Source: Pseudomonas sp. PA27(2017) (GTDB lineage Bacteria; Pseudomonadota; Gammaproteobacteria; Pseudomonadales; Pseudomonadaceae). Taken from it: a DNA stretch of 64,000 bases. The translations under genes and the position numbers were made by a program. Below the pieces are notes generated by a model. The model saw only the letters and a list, made by a program, of their open reading frames with translations. It had not been told where the DNA came from and searched no databases. Shown piece by piece: positions 39,231 to 49,092 of the stretch (positions are counted from its first letter, which is position 1; each line of letters opens with the position of its first letter). The stretch lies in assembly GCF_001945445.1 (NCBI RefSeq), contig NZ_MSXW01000002.1, forward strand, positions 62,001 through 126,000, given 5' to 3'.

Positions 39231-42200
39231 ATCTTTCGGCACCCTTCATCCGCCGCCCGGTCGCCACGCTGCTGCTGAGCCTGGCGATCATGCTGCTCGG
39301 TGGCGTCAGCTTCGGCCTGCTGCCAGTGGCGCCATTGCCGAACATGGATTTCCCGGTGATCACCGTGCAGGCCAGCCTGCCCGGGGCCAGCCCCCAGGTG
39401 ATGGCCGCTACCGTGGCCACGCCGCTGGAGCGCTCGCTGGGTGCCATCGCCGGCGTCAGCCAGATGAACAGCAACAGCAGCCAGGGCAGCACGCGGATCA
39501 TGATCGAGTTCGATCTGGACCGGGACATCAACGCCGCGGCGCGGGAGGTGCAGGCGGCCATCAACGCATCGCGCGAGCTGCTGCCCAGTGGCATGCGCAG
39601 CATGCCGACGTACCGCAAGATCAACCCGTCCCAGGCGCCGATCATGGTGCTGTCGCTGACCTCCAGCGTGCTCGACAAAGGCCAGCTGTACGATGTCGCC
39701 TCGACCATCGTCGGCCAGAAACTGTCCCAGGTCACCGGCGTCGGTGAAGTGCAGATCGGCGGCAGTTCGCTGCCGGCCGTACGCGTGGCCCTGGAGCCGC
39801 GTCTGCTTGATCAGTACGGCCTGGCGCTGGACGACGTACGCGCGACCATCGCCGCCGCCAACGCCAAGCGCCCCAAGGGCGCGGTCGAGGATGCCGGGCG
39901 TCATTGGCAGGTACAGGCCAGCGACCAGCTGGAACGCGCCGCCGACTACGTGCCGATGATCATCCGCTACCAGAACGGCGCGGCGATTCGCCTGGGCGAT
40001 GTCGCCCAGGTCACCGATGGCGTGCAGGACCGCTACAACAGCGGCTTCTACAACGACAAGCAGGCGGTGCTGGTGGTGGTGAACCGGCAGAGCGGGGCGA
40101 ATATCATCGAGACCGTCGCCGGCATCCGCGCGTTGCTGCCCGAGCTGCGTGGCGTGATCCCCGCCAGTGCCAACCTGGAAGTGGCCATGGACCGCTCGCC
40201 GGTGATCCGCGCGACCCTCAAGGAGGCCGAGCACACACTGCTGATCGCCGTGGGCCTGGTGATTCTGGTGGTGTTCGCCTTTCTGCGCCGCTGGCGTGCG
40301 GCGCTGATTCCCGCCCTGGCGGTGCCGGTATCGCTGGTCGGCTCGTTCGCCGCCATGTACCTCCTGGGCTTTTCGCTGAACAACCTGTCACTGATGGCGC
40401 TGATCATCGCCACCGGCCTGGTGGTGGACGACGCCATCGTCGTGCTGGAGAACATTTCGCGGCATATCGAGGCCGGTGAAGCGCCGATGGCCGCCGCCTT
40501 CAAGGGCGCCCGCGAGGTGGGCTTCACGCTGCTGTCGATGAACGTCTCGCTGGTGGCGGTGTTTCTATCCATCCTGTTCATGGGCGGGCTAGTGGAGCGG
40601 TTGTTCCGCGAGTTCTCCATCACCCTGGCGGTGGCCATCGTCATTTCCCTGCTGGTATCGCTGACGCTCACGCCGATGCTCTGCGCCCGCTGGCTCAAAC
40701 CCGAGCCCAAGGAGCAGGACCGTGAGCCAGGGCGCCTGGAGCGTATTGGCGCACGCATCGTGCGCGGCTATGAACGTAGCCTGGACTGGGCACTGCGCCA
40801 CTCGCTGCTGATGCTGATCAGTCTGTTCGCCACCATCGCCCTGAACGTGTTCCTGTTCGTCATCGTTCCCAAGACCTTCATGCCGCAGCAGGATACCGGC
40901 CAATTGATGGGCTTCATTCGCGGTGACAACGGCCTGTCGTTCCAGGTCATGCAGCCGAAGATGGAAGCCTACCGCCGGGCGATCCTCGCCGACCCGGCGG
41001 TGGAAAGCGTGGCGGGCTTCATCGGCGGCAGCAGCGGAATCAACAACGCCATCATCATCGTGCGCCTCAAGCCGATCGCCGAACGTGACATGTCGGCCCA
41101 GCAGGTGATCGACCGCCTGCGCAAGGAAGTGCCGAAGATTCCCGGTGGGCGGATGTTCCTGATGCCTGATCAGGATCTGCAGGTCGGCGGCCGCCAGGGG
41201 CGCAGCTCGGAAAACGAGTACATGCTGATGTCCGGTGACCTGGATGCCCTGCGCGAATGGCTGCCCAAGGTGCGTGAAGCGCTGCGCGCGCTGCCTGAGC
41301 TGACCGACATCGATGCCACCGAAGACGGCGGCGCACCGCAGATTCGCCTGGTGGTCGACCGCGACGAGGCCAAGCGCCTCGGCGTGGACATGAGCCTGGT
41401 GACCGGCGTGCTCAACAACGCCTTCAGCCAGCGGCAGATCTCCACCATCTACGACAGCCTCAACCAGTACAGCGTGGTGATGGAGATCAACCCGCGCTAT
41501 GCCCAGAGCCCTGAAGCGCTCAGGCAAATCCAGCTGATCACCGCCGATGGCGCACGGGTGCCGCTGTCGGCCATCGCCCATTGGGAGAACAGCCTGGAAG
41601 ATGATCGCGTCAGCCACCAGGGCCAGTTCGCCGTGGAGAACATCGGGTTTTCCCTGGCCGAAGGCGTCAGCCTCGACCAGGCAACCCGTGCGATCGACCG
41701 CGCCGTGGCGCGCATCGCGCTGCCCACCGAGGTGCAGGGCACCCTGGGCGGCACCGGCGCCGCGTTCCAGAAGACCCAGGACAACCAGCCGTGGATGATC
41801 CTGATGTCGCTGGTGGTGGTGTATATCGTGCTCGGCGTGCTCTACGAGAGCTACGTGCACCCGCTGACCATTCTCTCCACGCTGCCGTCGGCGGGGGTCG
41901 GCGCGCTACTGGCATTGCAGCTGCTCAACACCGAGTTCAGTCTGATCTCGCTGCTGGGATTGTTCCTGTTGATCGGGGTGGTGAAGAAGAACGCCATTCT
42001 GATGATCGACCTGGCCCTGCAGCTCGAGCGCCACGAGCACCTGAGCCCGGCCGAGTCGATCCGTCGCGCCTGTCTGCTGCGCTTCCGGCCGATCATGATG
42101 ACCACCCTGGCGGCGCTGCTCGGCGCCTTGCCGCTGATGCTCGGCAGCGCCGAGGGCTCGGAGATGCGTCAGCCGCTGGGTATCACCATCGTCGGCGGGC

Positions 42201-42328
42201 TGATTCTCAGCCAGATCCTCACGCTTTACACCACTCCGGTGGTCTACCTCTATCTCGACCGCCTGCGCCACCGGGTCAACCGCTGGCGTGGCGTGCGTAC
42301 CGATGCCGCTCTGGAAACGCCCCTATGA
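39227..42328 (+). CDS. muxC: RND efflux pump subunit MuxC
   Basis: The 1033-aa RND protein begins [20 protein letters not shown], typical of the MdtC-like partner. The helix-4 aspartate pair ([19 protein letters not shown]) and the helix-10 motif ([16 protein letters not shown]) are intact, so the subunit should be active. It overlaps muxB by four bases (ATGA) and opmB in the same way. The two pump genes are clearly paralogous, sharing the loop ends [20 protein letters not shown]. Confidence 0.94.
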   Translation: MNLSAPFIRRPVATLLLSLAIMLLGGVSFGLLPVAPLPNMDFPVITVQASLPGASPQVMAATVATPLERSLGAIAGVSQMNSNSSQGSTRIMIEFDLDRDINAAAREVQAAINASRELLPSGMRSMPTYRKINPSQAPIMVLSLTSSVLDKGQLYDVASTIVGQKLSQVTGVGEVQIGGSSLPAVRVALEPRLLDQYGLALDDVRATIAAANAKRPKGAVEDAGRHWQVQASDQLERAADYVPMIIRYQNGAAIRLGDVAQVTDGVQDRYNSGFYNDKQAVLVVVNRQSGANIIETVAGIRALLPELRGVIPASANLEVAMDRSPVIRATLKEAEHTLLIAVGLVILVVFAFLRRWRAALIPALAVPVSLVGSFAAMYLLGFSLNNLSLMALIIATGLVVDDAIVVLENISRHIEAGEAPMAAAFKGAREVGFTLLSMNVSLVAVFLSILFMGGLVERLFREFSITLAVAIVISLLVSLTLTPMLCARWLKPEPKEQDREPGRLERIGARIVRGYERSLDWALRHSLLMLISLFATIALNVFLFVIVPKTFMPQQDTGQLMGFIRGDNGLSFQVMQPKMEAYRRAILADPAVESVAGFIGGSSGINNAIIIVRLKPIAERDMSAQQVIDRLRKEVPKIPGGRMFLMPDQDLQVGGRQGRSSENEYMLMSGDLDALREWLPKVREALRALPELTDIDATEDGGAPQIRLVVDRDEAKRLGVDMSLVTGVLNNAFSQRQISTIYDSLNQYSVVMEINPRYAQSPEALRQIQLITADGARVPLSAIAHWENSLEDDRVSHQGQFAVENIGFSLAEGVSLDQATRAIDRAVARIALPTEVQGTLGGTGAAFQKTQDNQPWMILMSLVVVYIVLGVLYESYVHPLTILSTLPSAGVGALLALQLLNTEFSLISLLGLFLLIGVVKKNAILMIDLALQLERHEHLSPAESIRRACLLRFRPIMMTTLAALLGALPLMLGSAEGSEMRQPLGITIVGGLILSQILTLYTTPVVYLYLDRLRHRVNRWRGVRTDAALETPL

Positions 42329-43794
42329 CTGTCGCTCCCCGTCGAACCCTCTGTCTGCTGGCGCTCAGCATCGCCCTGGCCGGTTGTGCCATCGGCCCCG
42401 ATTACCAGCGCCCGGAGATCAATACGCCAGTGGCTTTCAAACAGGCCGACGGCTGGAAGGCCGCCGTACCGGCCGATGCCCTGGCACGTGGCGCCTGGTG
42501 GGAGCTGTACGGCGACGGCGAACTCAATGCGCTGGTCGGTCGCCTCAATGTTTCCAACCAGAACCTGGCGGCCTCGGAAGCCCAGTACCGCCAGGCCCGC
42601 GCCTTGCTGCGCAGCGGCCGTGCGGCGTTCTTCCCGACCCTGTCGAGCAGCGCCGGCATGACCCGGGCCGGCCAGGGCGGTGGCGACAGCACGTTGCGTA
42701 CGGCCGATGGCATTGCCATTGGCGGAGGCAACTCGTCGAGCATCAGCAAGAGTTATGACCTGAGCCTCAACGCCAGCTGGGAGCTGGATGTGTGGGGCAA
42801 GCTGCGCCGCGGCCTGGAATCCAACCGTGCGGCGTTCGAAGCCAGCGCCGCCGACCTGGCAGCCGTACGCCTGAGCCTGCAGTCCGAACTGGTGCAGAGC
42901 TATCTGCAATTGCGCGTGCTGGATGAACAGCAGCGCCTGCTCGACGCCACCGTGGCGGCCTATCAACGCTCGCTGCGCCTGACCGAAAACCAGTACCGCG
43001 CCGGCATCGTGCCGCGTTCCGACGTCGCCCAGGCGCTGACCCAACTGCGCAGCACCGAAGCCCAGGCCATCGACCTGCAGTGGCAGCGCGCGCAACTCGA
43101 ACACGCCATCGCCGTACTGATCGGCGTGCCGCCGAGCGAGGTCAGCATCGCTCGCCGCGAAACCCTGCCAGGTTTGCCCGATGTGCCGGCCAGCGTGCCC
43201 TCGCAGCTGCTGGAACGTCGCCCCGACGTGGCGGCTGCCGAGCGCCGGGTGATCGCCGCCAACGCCGAAATCGGTGTGGCCAAGGCTGCCTGGTTTCCTG
43301 ACCTGACCCTGTCTGCCACAGGTGGCTACCGCGGCAGCAGCTTCGCCGACTGGATCAACCTGCCGAACCGCTTCTGGTCGGTGGGCCCGCAGTTGGCGCT
43401 GACCCTGTTCGATGGCGGCCGGCGCAGCGCCGAAAGCGAGCGAGTCGAGGCGGCTTATGACCAGACCGTCGCCCAGTATCGGCAGGCCGTGCTGGACAGC
43501 TTCCGCGAAGTCGAGGATTACCTGCTTCAGCAACGCGTGCTGGGTCGCGAAGCCGAGGTGCAGGATCAGGCGCTGGAGGCGGCGCGTGAGTCGCTGCGTT
43601 TGATCGAGAACCAGTACCGTGCCGGCACCGTGGACTACAACAGTGTGGTCAACGTGCAGGCCACCGCCTTGAGCAACGAGCGCAGCGCCCTGACGCTGCT
43701 CGGCAGTCGCCTGACCGCCAGCGTGCAACTGATTGCCGCGCTCGGCGGTGGCTGGGATGTGCAGCAGCTCGAGGAAGGCGAGCAGCCTCGATGA
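42325..43794 (+). CDS. opmB: Outer-membrane efflux lipoprotein OpmB
   Basis: The 489-aa NodT-family outer-membrane factor has a lipoprotein signal ([20 protein letters not shown] then Cys21 in lipobox LAGC), followed by the family start IGPDYQRPEINTPVAF. Two OEP repeats with long coiled coils follow: RLTENQYRAGIVPRSDVAQA and RLIENQYRAGTVDYNSVVNV. It forms the trimeric TolC-like channel for MuxABC. ATG 42325 overlaps the muxC stop. A palindromic repeat lies directly after the stop codon. Confidence 0.94.
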   Translation: MTVAPRRTLCLLALSIALAGCAIGPDYQRPEINTPVAFKQADGWKAAVPADALARGAWWELYGDGELNALVGRLNVSNQNLAASEAQYRQARALLRSGRAAFFPTLSSSAGMTRAGQGGGDSTLRTADGIAIGGGNSSSISKSYDLSLNASWELDVWGKLRRGLESNRAAFEASAADLAAVRLSLQSELVQSYLQLRVLDEQQRLLDATVAAYQRSLRLTENQYRAGIVPRSDVAQALTQLRSTEAQAIDLQWQRAQLEHAIAVLIGVPPSEVSIARRETLPGLPDVPASVPSQLLERRPDVAAAERRVIAANAEIGVAKAAWFPDLTLSATGGYRGSSFADWINLPNRFWSVGPQLALTLFDGGRRSAESERVEAAYDQTVAQYRQAVLDSFREVEDYLLQQRVLGREAEVQDQALEAARESLRLIENQYRAGTVDYNSVVNVQATALSNERSALTLLGSRLTASVQLIAALGGGWDVQQLEEGEQPR

Positions 43795-43796
43795 CC

Positions 43797-43886
43797 TGTA
43801 GCCCGGGTTAGCCGCAGGCGTAACCCGGGATTATCGTTCAATCGTGGGGAAGAGCCCGGGTGTCGCTTCGCTCGACCCGGGCTACA
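43797..43886. repeat. REP-like palindrome between opmB and yqjG
   Basis: TGTAGCCCGGGT (43797-43808) and ACCCGGGCTACA (43875-43886) are perfect 12-bp inverted arms, with inner GTTA/TAAC CCGGG and GAGCCCGGGTGT copies. This is a common Pseudomonas intergenic palindrome. It lies between convergent genes and may serve as a transcription barrier. Confidence 0.65.
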
Positions 43887-43893
43887 TCTTTGC

Positions 43894-44895
43894 TCAAGTG
43901 TGGCTATGAACGCCTTTGCCTGGCAGGCGCTCGCGATCATGGGGCGCGTCGAAGTCCAGCGCCGGGCCCTTGGGCACGATGCCGGTCGGGTTGATGGTCT
44001 GGTGGCTGGCGTAGTAGTGGTGCTGGATGTGCCACATATCCACGGTCGCCGCCACGCCGGGCCATTGGTAGAGCTCGCGCAGCCAGTTACTGAGGTTCGG
44101 GTAATCGGCGATGCGCCGCAGGTTGCACTTGAAGTGGCCGTGGTACACGGCGTCGAAGCGCACCAGGGTGGTGAACAGTCGCCAGTCCGCTTCGGTCAGG
44201 TACTCGCCAGTCAGGTAGCGCGATTGCCCCAGGCGGGTTTCCAGCACCGACAGCTCCGCGAACAGCTCATCGAACGCTTCTTCGTAGGCCGCCTGGGTGG
44301 TGGCGAAGCCGGCGCGATAAACGCCGTTGTTCACTGCCGGGTAGATGCGTGCATTGAGCGCATCGATTTCGCCGCGCAGGGGCTCGGGGTAGAAGTCCAG
44401 ACGGTTGCCGGTGATGCCATCGAACGCCGAGTTGAACATGCGGATGATCTCCGCCGATTCGTTGCTGACGATGCGTTGCTGCTGCTTGTCCCACAGCAGG
44501 GGCACGGTGACCCGACCGGTGTATTCCGGGTCGTCCTCGGTGTAGCGCTGGTGCAGGAAGGCGAAACCGTCCAGGGCGTCGCCGCTGGAGCCGTGTTCCG
44601 GGTCGAAGGTCCAGCCATTCTCGCGCATCAGCCAACTGACCACCGAAACCTCGATCAGCGGCTCGAGGCCCTTGAGGGTGCGCAGAATCAGGGTGCGGTG
44701 CGCCCAGGGGCAGGCCAGCGATACATAGAGATGATAGCGGCCGGCGTCGGCGGCAAAGCCACCTTCGCCGGATGGTCCGGCCGCGCCGTCTGCGGTTATC
44801 CAGTTGCGGCGCTGGGCGTTCTCGCGCTTGAAGCGCCCGCCCGCGCCGGTGTCGTACCACTGGTCGTGCCATTGGCCTTCGATCAGCAAGCCCAT
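43894..44895 (-). CDS. yqjG: Glutathionyl-hydroquinone reductase (Xi-class GST)
   Basis: The 333-aa protein belongs to the YqjG/ECM4 group. It has a thioredoxin-like N-terminal domain with the catalytic Cys62 in SLACPWAHRTLI, and a helical GST C-terminal domain (YLTGEYLTEADWRLFTTLVR, HIQHHYYASHQTINPTGIVP). The family reduces glutathionyl-hydroquinones using glutathione. Length (about 330 aa) is typical. It lies 74 bp after the ybiB-like gene on the same strand and may share its transcript. Confidence 0.93.
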   Translation of the reverse strand: MGLLIEGQWHDQWYDTGAGGRFKRENAQRRNWITADGAAGPSGEGGFAADAGRYHLYVSLACPWAHRTLILRTLKGLEPLIEVSVVSWLMRENGWTFDPEHGSSGDALDGFAFLHQRYTEDDPEYTGRVTVPLLWDKQQQRIVSNESAEIIRMFNSAFDGITGNRLDFYPEPLRGEIDALNARIYPAVNNGVYRAGFATTQAAYEEAFDELFAELSVLETRLGQSRYLTGEYLTEADWRLFTTLVRFDAVYHGHFKCNLRRIADYPNLSNWLRELYQWPGVAATVDMWHIQHHYYASHQTINPTGIVPKGPALDFDAPHDRERLPGKGVHSHT

Positions 44896-44969
44896 GTCGT
44901 TTACCCCCGTTTCAGTCGATGCCTGGAGTCTACCCAGTCAGCTATCGACCCAGGCCGTAAAAACCGGGT

Positions 44970-45965
44970 TCAACGAATCGGCTGTTTCGATATATTCCGT
45001 GCCTGCCAGCGTTTATCCGCCTCGGCAAACGCGGCTTCTCGGTTCAGACCCAGCCCGCGCAGAGCCAGCGCCATGGTGGCGATAATGGCCAACTGGCCGT
45101 AAGCATCCTCGGCCTCGCCGCGCCACACGGCTTGCAGGTGAGCCGGGTCGAGACGCTCGGGTTTGACGTGACGGCGCTCGGAGAGCATCGGCCAGTCTTC
45201 GTCCCAGTTGTTGCCGTGCTCGGTGCCATACAGATGGCAGACGGCATCCGGGTTCAGCTCGATCTCGCCGCCGTCACCCTTGACCACGATGGTGTGATCA
45301 CCGAGCAACTGGCTGGCCTCGCGGTGCACGGCCTGATAACCGGGGTGGAAGATGCTCTGCAAGCCGCAACGTGCCGCCAGCGGGTTGAGAATGCGCGCCA
45401 GCGAGTGGATCGGTGAGCGCAGGCCCAGTACGTTGCGCAGGTCGATCATGCGTTGCAGGGCGGGCATCCAGTCGCCCAGCGGCATGAAGGCCAGGTTACG
45501 GTGCTCCAGATTGCGCGAAACCTCGTCCCAATTGCGGCACAGCGGAATATCCAGTTCGCCGAGCAATTGCTCGCTGTACAGGCGCCCGGCGGTATGCGCG
45601 CCGCCGCCGTGCATGAAAATGCGCAGACCGCTGTCTGCAAGCGCTTTCGCGGCGAGCAGGAACCAGGGCAGGTGGCGCTTCTTGCCGGCGTAGGTAGGCC
45701 AGTCGAAGTCGACCTGAATGGCGGGTTCAGCCAGGCGGGCACGCACCGCTTCGGTAAACCCGGCCATTTCCTCGGCGCTTTCTTCCTTGTGGCGCAGCAG
45801 CATCAGAAAGGCGCCGAGCTGGGCGTCCTCGACCTTGCCGTCGAGAATCATGCCCATGGCATCCCGAGCTTCTTCGCGGGTCAGGTTGCGCGCGCCGCGC
45901 TTGCCCTTGCCGAGAATGCGCACGAAGGTGGCGAACGGGTGTTCTTCGGGGGTGATCAGGTTCAT
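44970..45965 (-). CDS. ybiB: Anthranilate phosphoribosyltransferase-like protein YbiB (TrpD2)
   Basis: The 331-aa protein has the glycosyltransferase family 3 fold of TrpD: N-terminal helical domain (EEARDAMGMILDGKVEDAQL, GAFLMLLRHKEESAEEMAGF) and the nucleoside-type domain (FMHGGGAHTAGRLYSEQLLG, VKGDGGEIELNPDA). The TrpD2/YbiB branch is reported to bind nucleic acid without a known enzyme activity. ATG 45965 overlaps the tusE stop (ATGA), favoured over an ATG two codons upstream. Its coupling to the tus sulfur-relay genes is notable, but a role in tRNA modification is only inference. Confidence 0.85.
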   Translation of the reverse strand: MNLITPEEHPFATFVRILGKGKRGARNLTREEARDAMGMILDGKVEDAQLGAFLMLLRHKEESAEEMAGFTEAVRARLAEPAIQVDFDWPTYAGKKRHLPWFLLAAKALADSGLRIFMHGGGAHTAGRLYSEQLLGELDIPLCRNWDEVSRNLEHRNLAFMPLGDWMPALQRMIDLRNVLGLRSPIHSLARILNPLAARCGLQSIFHPGYQAVHREASQLLGDHTIVVKGDGGEIELNPDAVCHLYGTEHGNNWDEDWPMLSERRHVKPERLDPAHLQAVWRGEAEDAYGQLAIIATMALALRGLGLNREAAFAEADKRWQARNISKQPIR

Positions 45966-46297
45966 AGGCAATTGGTCGGCTTGGGCAGGCCCGCCAGCTT
46001 GGCGGCGAGTTTGGCGGGAGCGCCGTTGAACAGGCGGTTGAGGTGCAGGCTGTTGCCCTTGTCCGGCCCGAGCTTGAGGGCGACGTACTTGATCAGCGGG
46101 CGGTTGGCCGGCGACAGTTGGAATTCGTCATGGAAGGCGCGCAGCAATTCGAGGATTTCCCAGTGCTCGGCGCTCAGCTCCAGGCCTTCGCGCGCGGCCA
46201 GCGCGGTGGCGACCTCGGCGGACCAGTCCTGCAGGTCGAGCAGGTAGCCGTCCTTGTCCAGATCGATGGGGCGGTCGTTGACGGTCAGGGCGCTCAT
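45962..46297 (-). CDS. tusE: Sulfur relay protein TusE (DsrC family)
   Basis: The 111-aa DsrC-like protein ends PKPTNCL, with the conserved penultimate Cys110 that accepts sulfur from TusBCD and passes it toward MnmA for 2-thiouridine in tRNA. Its core (DLQDWSAEVATALAAREGLE, LSAEHWEILELLRAFHDEFQ) is family-typical. The start at 46297 overlaps the tusB stop by four bases; the longer upstream frame is not supported. It is fourth in the tusDCBE operon. Confidence 0.93.
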   Translation of the reverse strand: MSALTVNDRPIDLDKDGYLLDLQDWSAEVATALAAREGLELSAEHWEILELLRAFHDEFQLSPANRPLIKYVALKLGPDKGNSLHLNRLFNGAPAKLAAKLAGLPKPTNCL

Positions 46298-46593
46298 AAC
46301 CAGGTGTTCACCTTGCTGAATCGGCAGGCGAGGGCGACGAAGCCCGGATAGTCGATCTGTTCGATGCCGGCACCAGGCTGCAGGGCGCGGGCCTTGATGT
46401 CTTCGGCCAGGGCATACAGCGCGACGCCTTGCAGCGCTACCAGCGCTTCGCCGTGTTGGGTGCCGGGCTGTGCGGCGTAAGTGGCGTCGCCGCACAGCAG
46501 CAGGCCGTCACCATTGCCCAGCAGGCGCAGGCAGCTGCTCAGGCGGTCGTTACTGAACGGGGAGCTGGAGAGTACGTGCAGGGTCTTCGTCAC
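46294..46593 (-). CDS. tusB: Sulfur relay protein TusB
   Basis: The 99-aa TusB/DsrH-family protein starts with GTG at 46593 (TKTLHVLSSSPFSNDRLSSC). It forms the TusBCD heterohexamer with TusC and TusD in the sulfur relay to tRNA thiolation. The start overlaps the tusC stop by four bases and its own stop overlaps the tusE start, so translation is coupled along the operon. Confidence 0.9.
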   Translation of the reverse strand: MTKTLHVLSSSPFSNDRLSSCLRLLGNGDGLLLCGDATYAAQPGTQHGEALVALQGVALYALAEDIKARALQPGAGIEQIDYPGFVALACRFSKVNTWL

Positions 46594-46943
46594 AGCGTGA
46601 TCACCTGGTCATAGCGGTCGATGAGGGCGCGCAGACCGTCGGTGTCCAGGCGTTCGACGGCCAGCGAGGTTTCGCTCAGGCCGCGCTGCGCCAGACTATG
46701 GGCGCAGGCATAGAGCGCTTCGACGCCGAACATCGGCAGGGCCTGCAGGTTGGCGGTGAGGTCTTTCTGCTGCACGGCCTGGGGCGCTTGCCCGACAGCC
46801 AGCTGTAGTACGCCGTCATCGAGAAACAGCAGGCCGATGGGCAGGTCGAAGGCGCCACCGGCCAGGGCGATATCCAGGGCTTCGCGGGCGCCGGTGCCGT
46901 TCCAGGGCGCCTGGCGGCTGATGATCAGCAGGGATTGGCTCAT
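46590..46943 (-). CDS. tusC: Sulfur relay protein TusC
   Basis: The 117-aa TusC/DsrF-family protein starts MSQSLLIISRQAPWNGTGAR. A clear GGAGGT lies 7 nt upstream of ATG 46943, which decides the start over an in-frame GTG at 46952. The start lies one base beyond the tusD stop. It is a structural subunit of TusBCD. Confidence 0.92.
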   Translation of the reverse strand: MSQSLLIISRQAPWNGTGAREALDIALAGGAFDLPIGLLFLDDGVLQLAVGQAPQAVQQKDLTANLQALPMFGVEALYACAHSLAQRGLSETSLAVERLDTDGLRALIDRYDQVITL

Positions 46944-46944
46944 C

Positions 46945-47337
46945 TCAGTCACCTCCGAAGCAGATCAGCCGGTCAGCTTCTTGAGCTGCTTCGTGCAACT
47001 GACCCAAGCCGGACAGCACCCAGGGTGCGGGCAGGTTGGCCGCTTCGCGCTCGTAACGGCGCGCTTCCTGTTCGTCGAGCACGCCACGACGCAAGGCGGC
47101 GGCGATGCACACCACGCCGTCGAGCCCGTTGCTGGCGACGAATTCACGCCACTGGCGCGCGACGTCGGTCTCATCCTGAGGGCTGACGATAGTGCCCGAG
47201 GCGCTGTGCACGCCATCGGCGTAGAAGAACAGGCGCACGATCTCATGGCCACCGTTCAGCGCTGCTTCTGCAAAACGCAGGGCGCGGCGGGAGGAGGGCG
47301 CCGAAGGCGGTGAAAACAGGGCGATGGCGAATTTCAT
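46945..47337 (-). CDS. tusD: Sulfur relay protein TusD
   Basis: The 130-aa TusD/DsrE-family protein has the sulfur-accepting Cys77 in GVVCIAAALRRGVLD and the N-terminal MKFAIALFSPPSAPSSRRAL. It heads the tusD-tusC-tusB-tusE-ybiB transcript. The upstream gene gltA is on the same strand, but a strong terminator separates them going toward tusD, so a promoter is expected in 47338-47395. Confidence 0.92.
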   Translation of the reverse strand: MKFAIALFSPPSAPSSRRALRFAEAALNGGHEIVRLFFYADGVHSASGTIVSPQDETDVARQWREFVASNGLDGVVCIAAALRRGVLDEQEARRYEREAANLPAPWVLSGLGQLHEAAQEADRLICFGGD

Positions 47338-47394
47338 GAACGGCCCGGTTGTGGAAACAGGGCGCCATGATAAAGCCTGAGCGACAGGGACAGA

Positions 47395-47428
47395 AACGAA
47401 AAAGCCCATATCCGTGGATATGGGCTTT
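47395..47428 (-). terminator. Rho-independent terminator of gltA
   Basis: On the minus strand AAAGCCCATATCC (47428-47416) pairs perfectly with GGATATGGGCTTT (47413-47401), and TTTTTCG follows. It lies 29 bp after the gltA stop and separates gltA from tusD. Confidence 0.9.
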
Positions 47429-47457
47429 CTTGTCACAGCGGGCTCAGCGCAAGAAGC

Positions 47458-48729
47458 TTACTTCTTGATGTCGCGCTGGGTCGGGCCGCTGTACAGCTGG
47501 CGCGGGCGGCCGATCTTGTACGGGCCGGAGAGCATTTCTTTCCAGTGCGAGATCCAGCCGACGGTGCGCGCCAGGGCGAAGATCACGGTGAACATGCTGG
47601 TTGGAATGCCGATCGCCTTGAGGATGATCCCCGAGTAGAAGTCGACGTTCGGGTACAGGTTGCGCTCCTTGAAGTACGGATCGTTACGGGCGATCTCGTC
47701 GAGCTTCATGGCCAGTTCCAGCTGCGGGTCGTTGATGCCCAGTTCGGCCAGCACTTCGTCGCAGGTCTGCTTCATGACCTGGGCGCGTGGGTCGAAGTTC
47801 TTGTAGACGCGGTGGCCGAAGCCCATGAGCTTGAACGGATCGTCCTTGTCCTTGGCCTTGGCGATGAACTTGTCGATGTTCGATACGTCGCCGATCTCGT
47901 CCAGCATGGCCAGTACGGCTTCGTTCGCACCGCCGTGGGCCGGGCCCCAGAGCGCGGCGATACCGGCAGCGATACAGGCGAACGGGTTGGCACCCGAGGA
48001 GCCCGCCAGGCGCACGGTGGAGGTGGAAGCGTTCTGTTCGTGGTCGGCGTGCAGGATGAAGATGCGGTCCATGGCCTTGGCCAGCACTGGGCTGATCGGC
48101 TTGGTCTCGCACGGGGTGTTGAACATCATGTGCAGGAAGTTTTCCGCGTAGTTCAGGTCGTTACGCGGGTACATCATCGGCTCGCCCTTGGAGTACTTGT
48201 ACACCATGGCAGCGATGGTCGGCATCTTGGCGACCAGGCGCATCGCGGAAATGTCGCGGTGCTGCGGGTTCTTGATGTCGAGGGAGTCGTGGTAGAAGGC
48301 GGAGAGGGCGCCGACCACACCACACATGACGGCCATCGGGTGGGCGTCACGACGGAAGCCGTTGAAGAAGGTCTTCAGTTGTTCGTGAACCATGGTGTGG
48401 TTCTTGATGGTGCTGACGAACTGGGCCTTCTGCTCTTCGTTCGGCAGTTCGCCGTTGAGCAGCAGGTAGCAGGTTTCCAGGTAGTCGGCTTTCTCGGCCA
48501 GTTGCTCGATGGGGTAGCCGCGGTGCAGCAGTACGCCCTTGTCACCATCAATGTAGGTGATCTTCGACTCGCACGATGCGGTCGACATGAAGCCGGGGTC
48601 GAAGGTGAAGTTGCCCGTGGCAGTCAGGCTCCGCACGTCGATCACATCTGGGCCAACGGTGCCGGATAAAACGGGCAGCTCGACGGGGGCTGCGCCCTCG
48701 ATGATCAACTGCGCTTTTTTGTCAGCCAT
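47458..48729 (-). CDS. gltA: Citrate synthase
   Basis: The 423-aa type II citrate synthase starts [20 protein letters not shown]; the open frame upstream to 48774 is ignored. Active-site segments are present: [13 protein letters not shown] with catalytic His, [13 protein letters not shown] with the second His, and the later Asp in [12 protein letters not shown]. It condenses acetyl-CoA and oxaloacetate. It is divergent from the sdh-suc cluster and has a near-consensus sigma-70 promoter upstream. Confidence 0.97.
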   Translation of the reverse strand: MADKKAQLIIEGAAPVELPVLSGTVGPDVIDVRSLTATGNFTFDPGFMSTASCESKITYIDGDKGVLLHRGYPIEQLAEKADYLETCYLLLNGELPNEEQKAQFVSTIKNHTMVHEQLKTFFNGFRRDAHPMAVMCGVVGALSAFYHDSLDIKNPQHRDISAMRLVAKMPTIAAMVYKYSKGEPMMYPRNDLNYAENFLHMMFNTPCETKPISPVLAKAMDRIFILHADHEQNASTSTVRLAGSSGANPFACIAAGIAALWGPAHGGANEAVLAMLDEIGDVSNIDKFIAKAKDKDDPFKLMGFGHRVYKNFDPRAQVMKQTCDEVLAELGINDPQLELAMKLDEIARNDPYFKERNLYPNVDFYSGIILKAIGIPTSMFTVIFALARTVGWISHWKEMLSGPYKIGRPRQLYSGPTQRDIKK

Positions 48730-48788
48730 GTGTGGCCTCCTAGTTATGCTTGGAATCATCAGTCGGCCCCCCACGCAGGGCCCGCATC

Positions 48789-48816
48789 ACTATAGTGTTA
48801 TGAATCTGAAAGTCAA
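48789..48816 (-). promoter_or_regulatory. Sigma-70 promoter of gltA
   Basis: Minus-strand TTGACT (48816-48811), 16-bp spacer, TATAGT (48794-48789). The -10 ends 59 bp before the gltA start codon. Confidence 0.75.
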
Positions 48817-48912
48817 TTTGCGAAAACCCAGGCAATAGAAGGGTTTGAGTGCCCTGCCTGCGACAAAAAGGCGCGCCCTATTACGCCATTTTCAGGCTTG
48901 ACGCAATCGCTA

Positions 48913-48949
48913 TTAGGTCGAGGTATCCGCGTTGTCATTAGCGACCTAA
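48913..48949. promoter_or_regulatory. Inverted repeat overlapping the sdh promoter
   Basis: TTAGGTCG (48913-48920) and CGACCTAA (48942-48949) are perfect 8-bp half-sites about three helical turns apart (29 bp start to start). The right half lies inside the sdh promoter spacer, a position suited to a repressor. The binding protein is unknown. Confidence 0.45.
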
Positions 48950-48960
48950 CTGTCTATACT
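48932..48960 (+). promoter_or_regulatory. Sigma-70 promoter of sdhCDAB-suc
   Basis: TTGTCA (48932-48937), 17-bp spacer, TATACT (48955-48960). It would give a leader of about 125 nt before the sdhC GTG at 49093. The rest of the 363-bp gltA-sdhC gap holds no gene that I can see. Confidence 0.75.
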
Positions 48961-49092
48961 CTGCGCCCGACTGCCAAGGGCCTTGAGCCCGGTTTCTGGT
49001 GGTTGTCACTTCTTGGGTGATGGGTACCTGACCAGTGCGCTTCCCGACAACTCAGCCCTGATAGCTGGGGCTCTCAGTGTGATAATAAAGCC

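Noticed and set aside
37443..39242. 599-codon open frame antisense to muxB
   Set aside because: Same cause as the other antisense frames: codon bias of the real gene.
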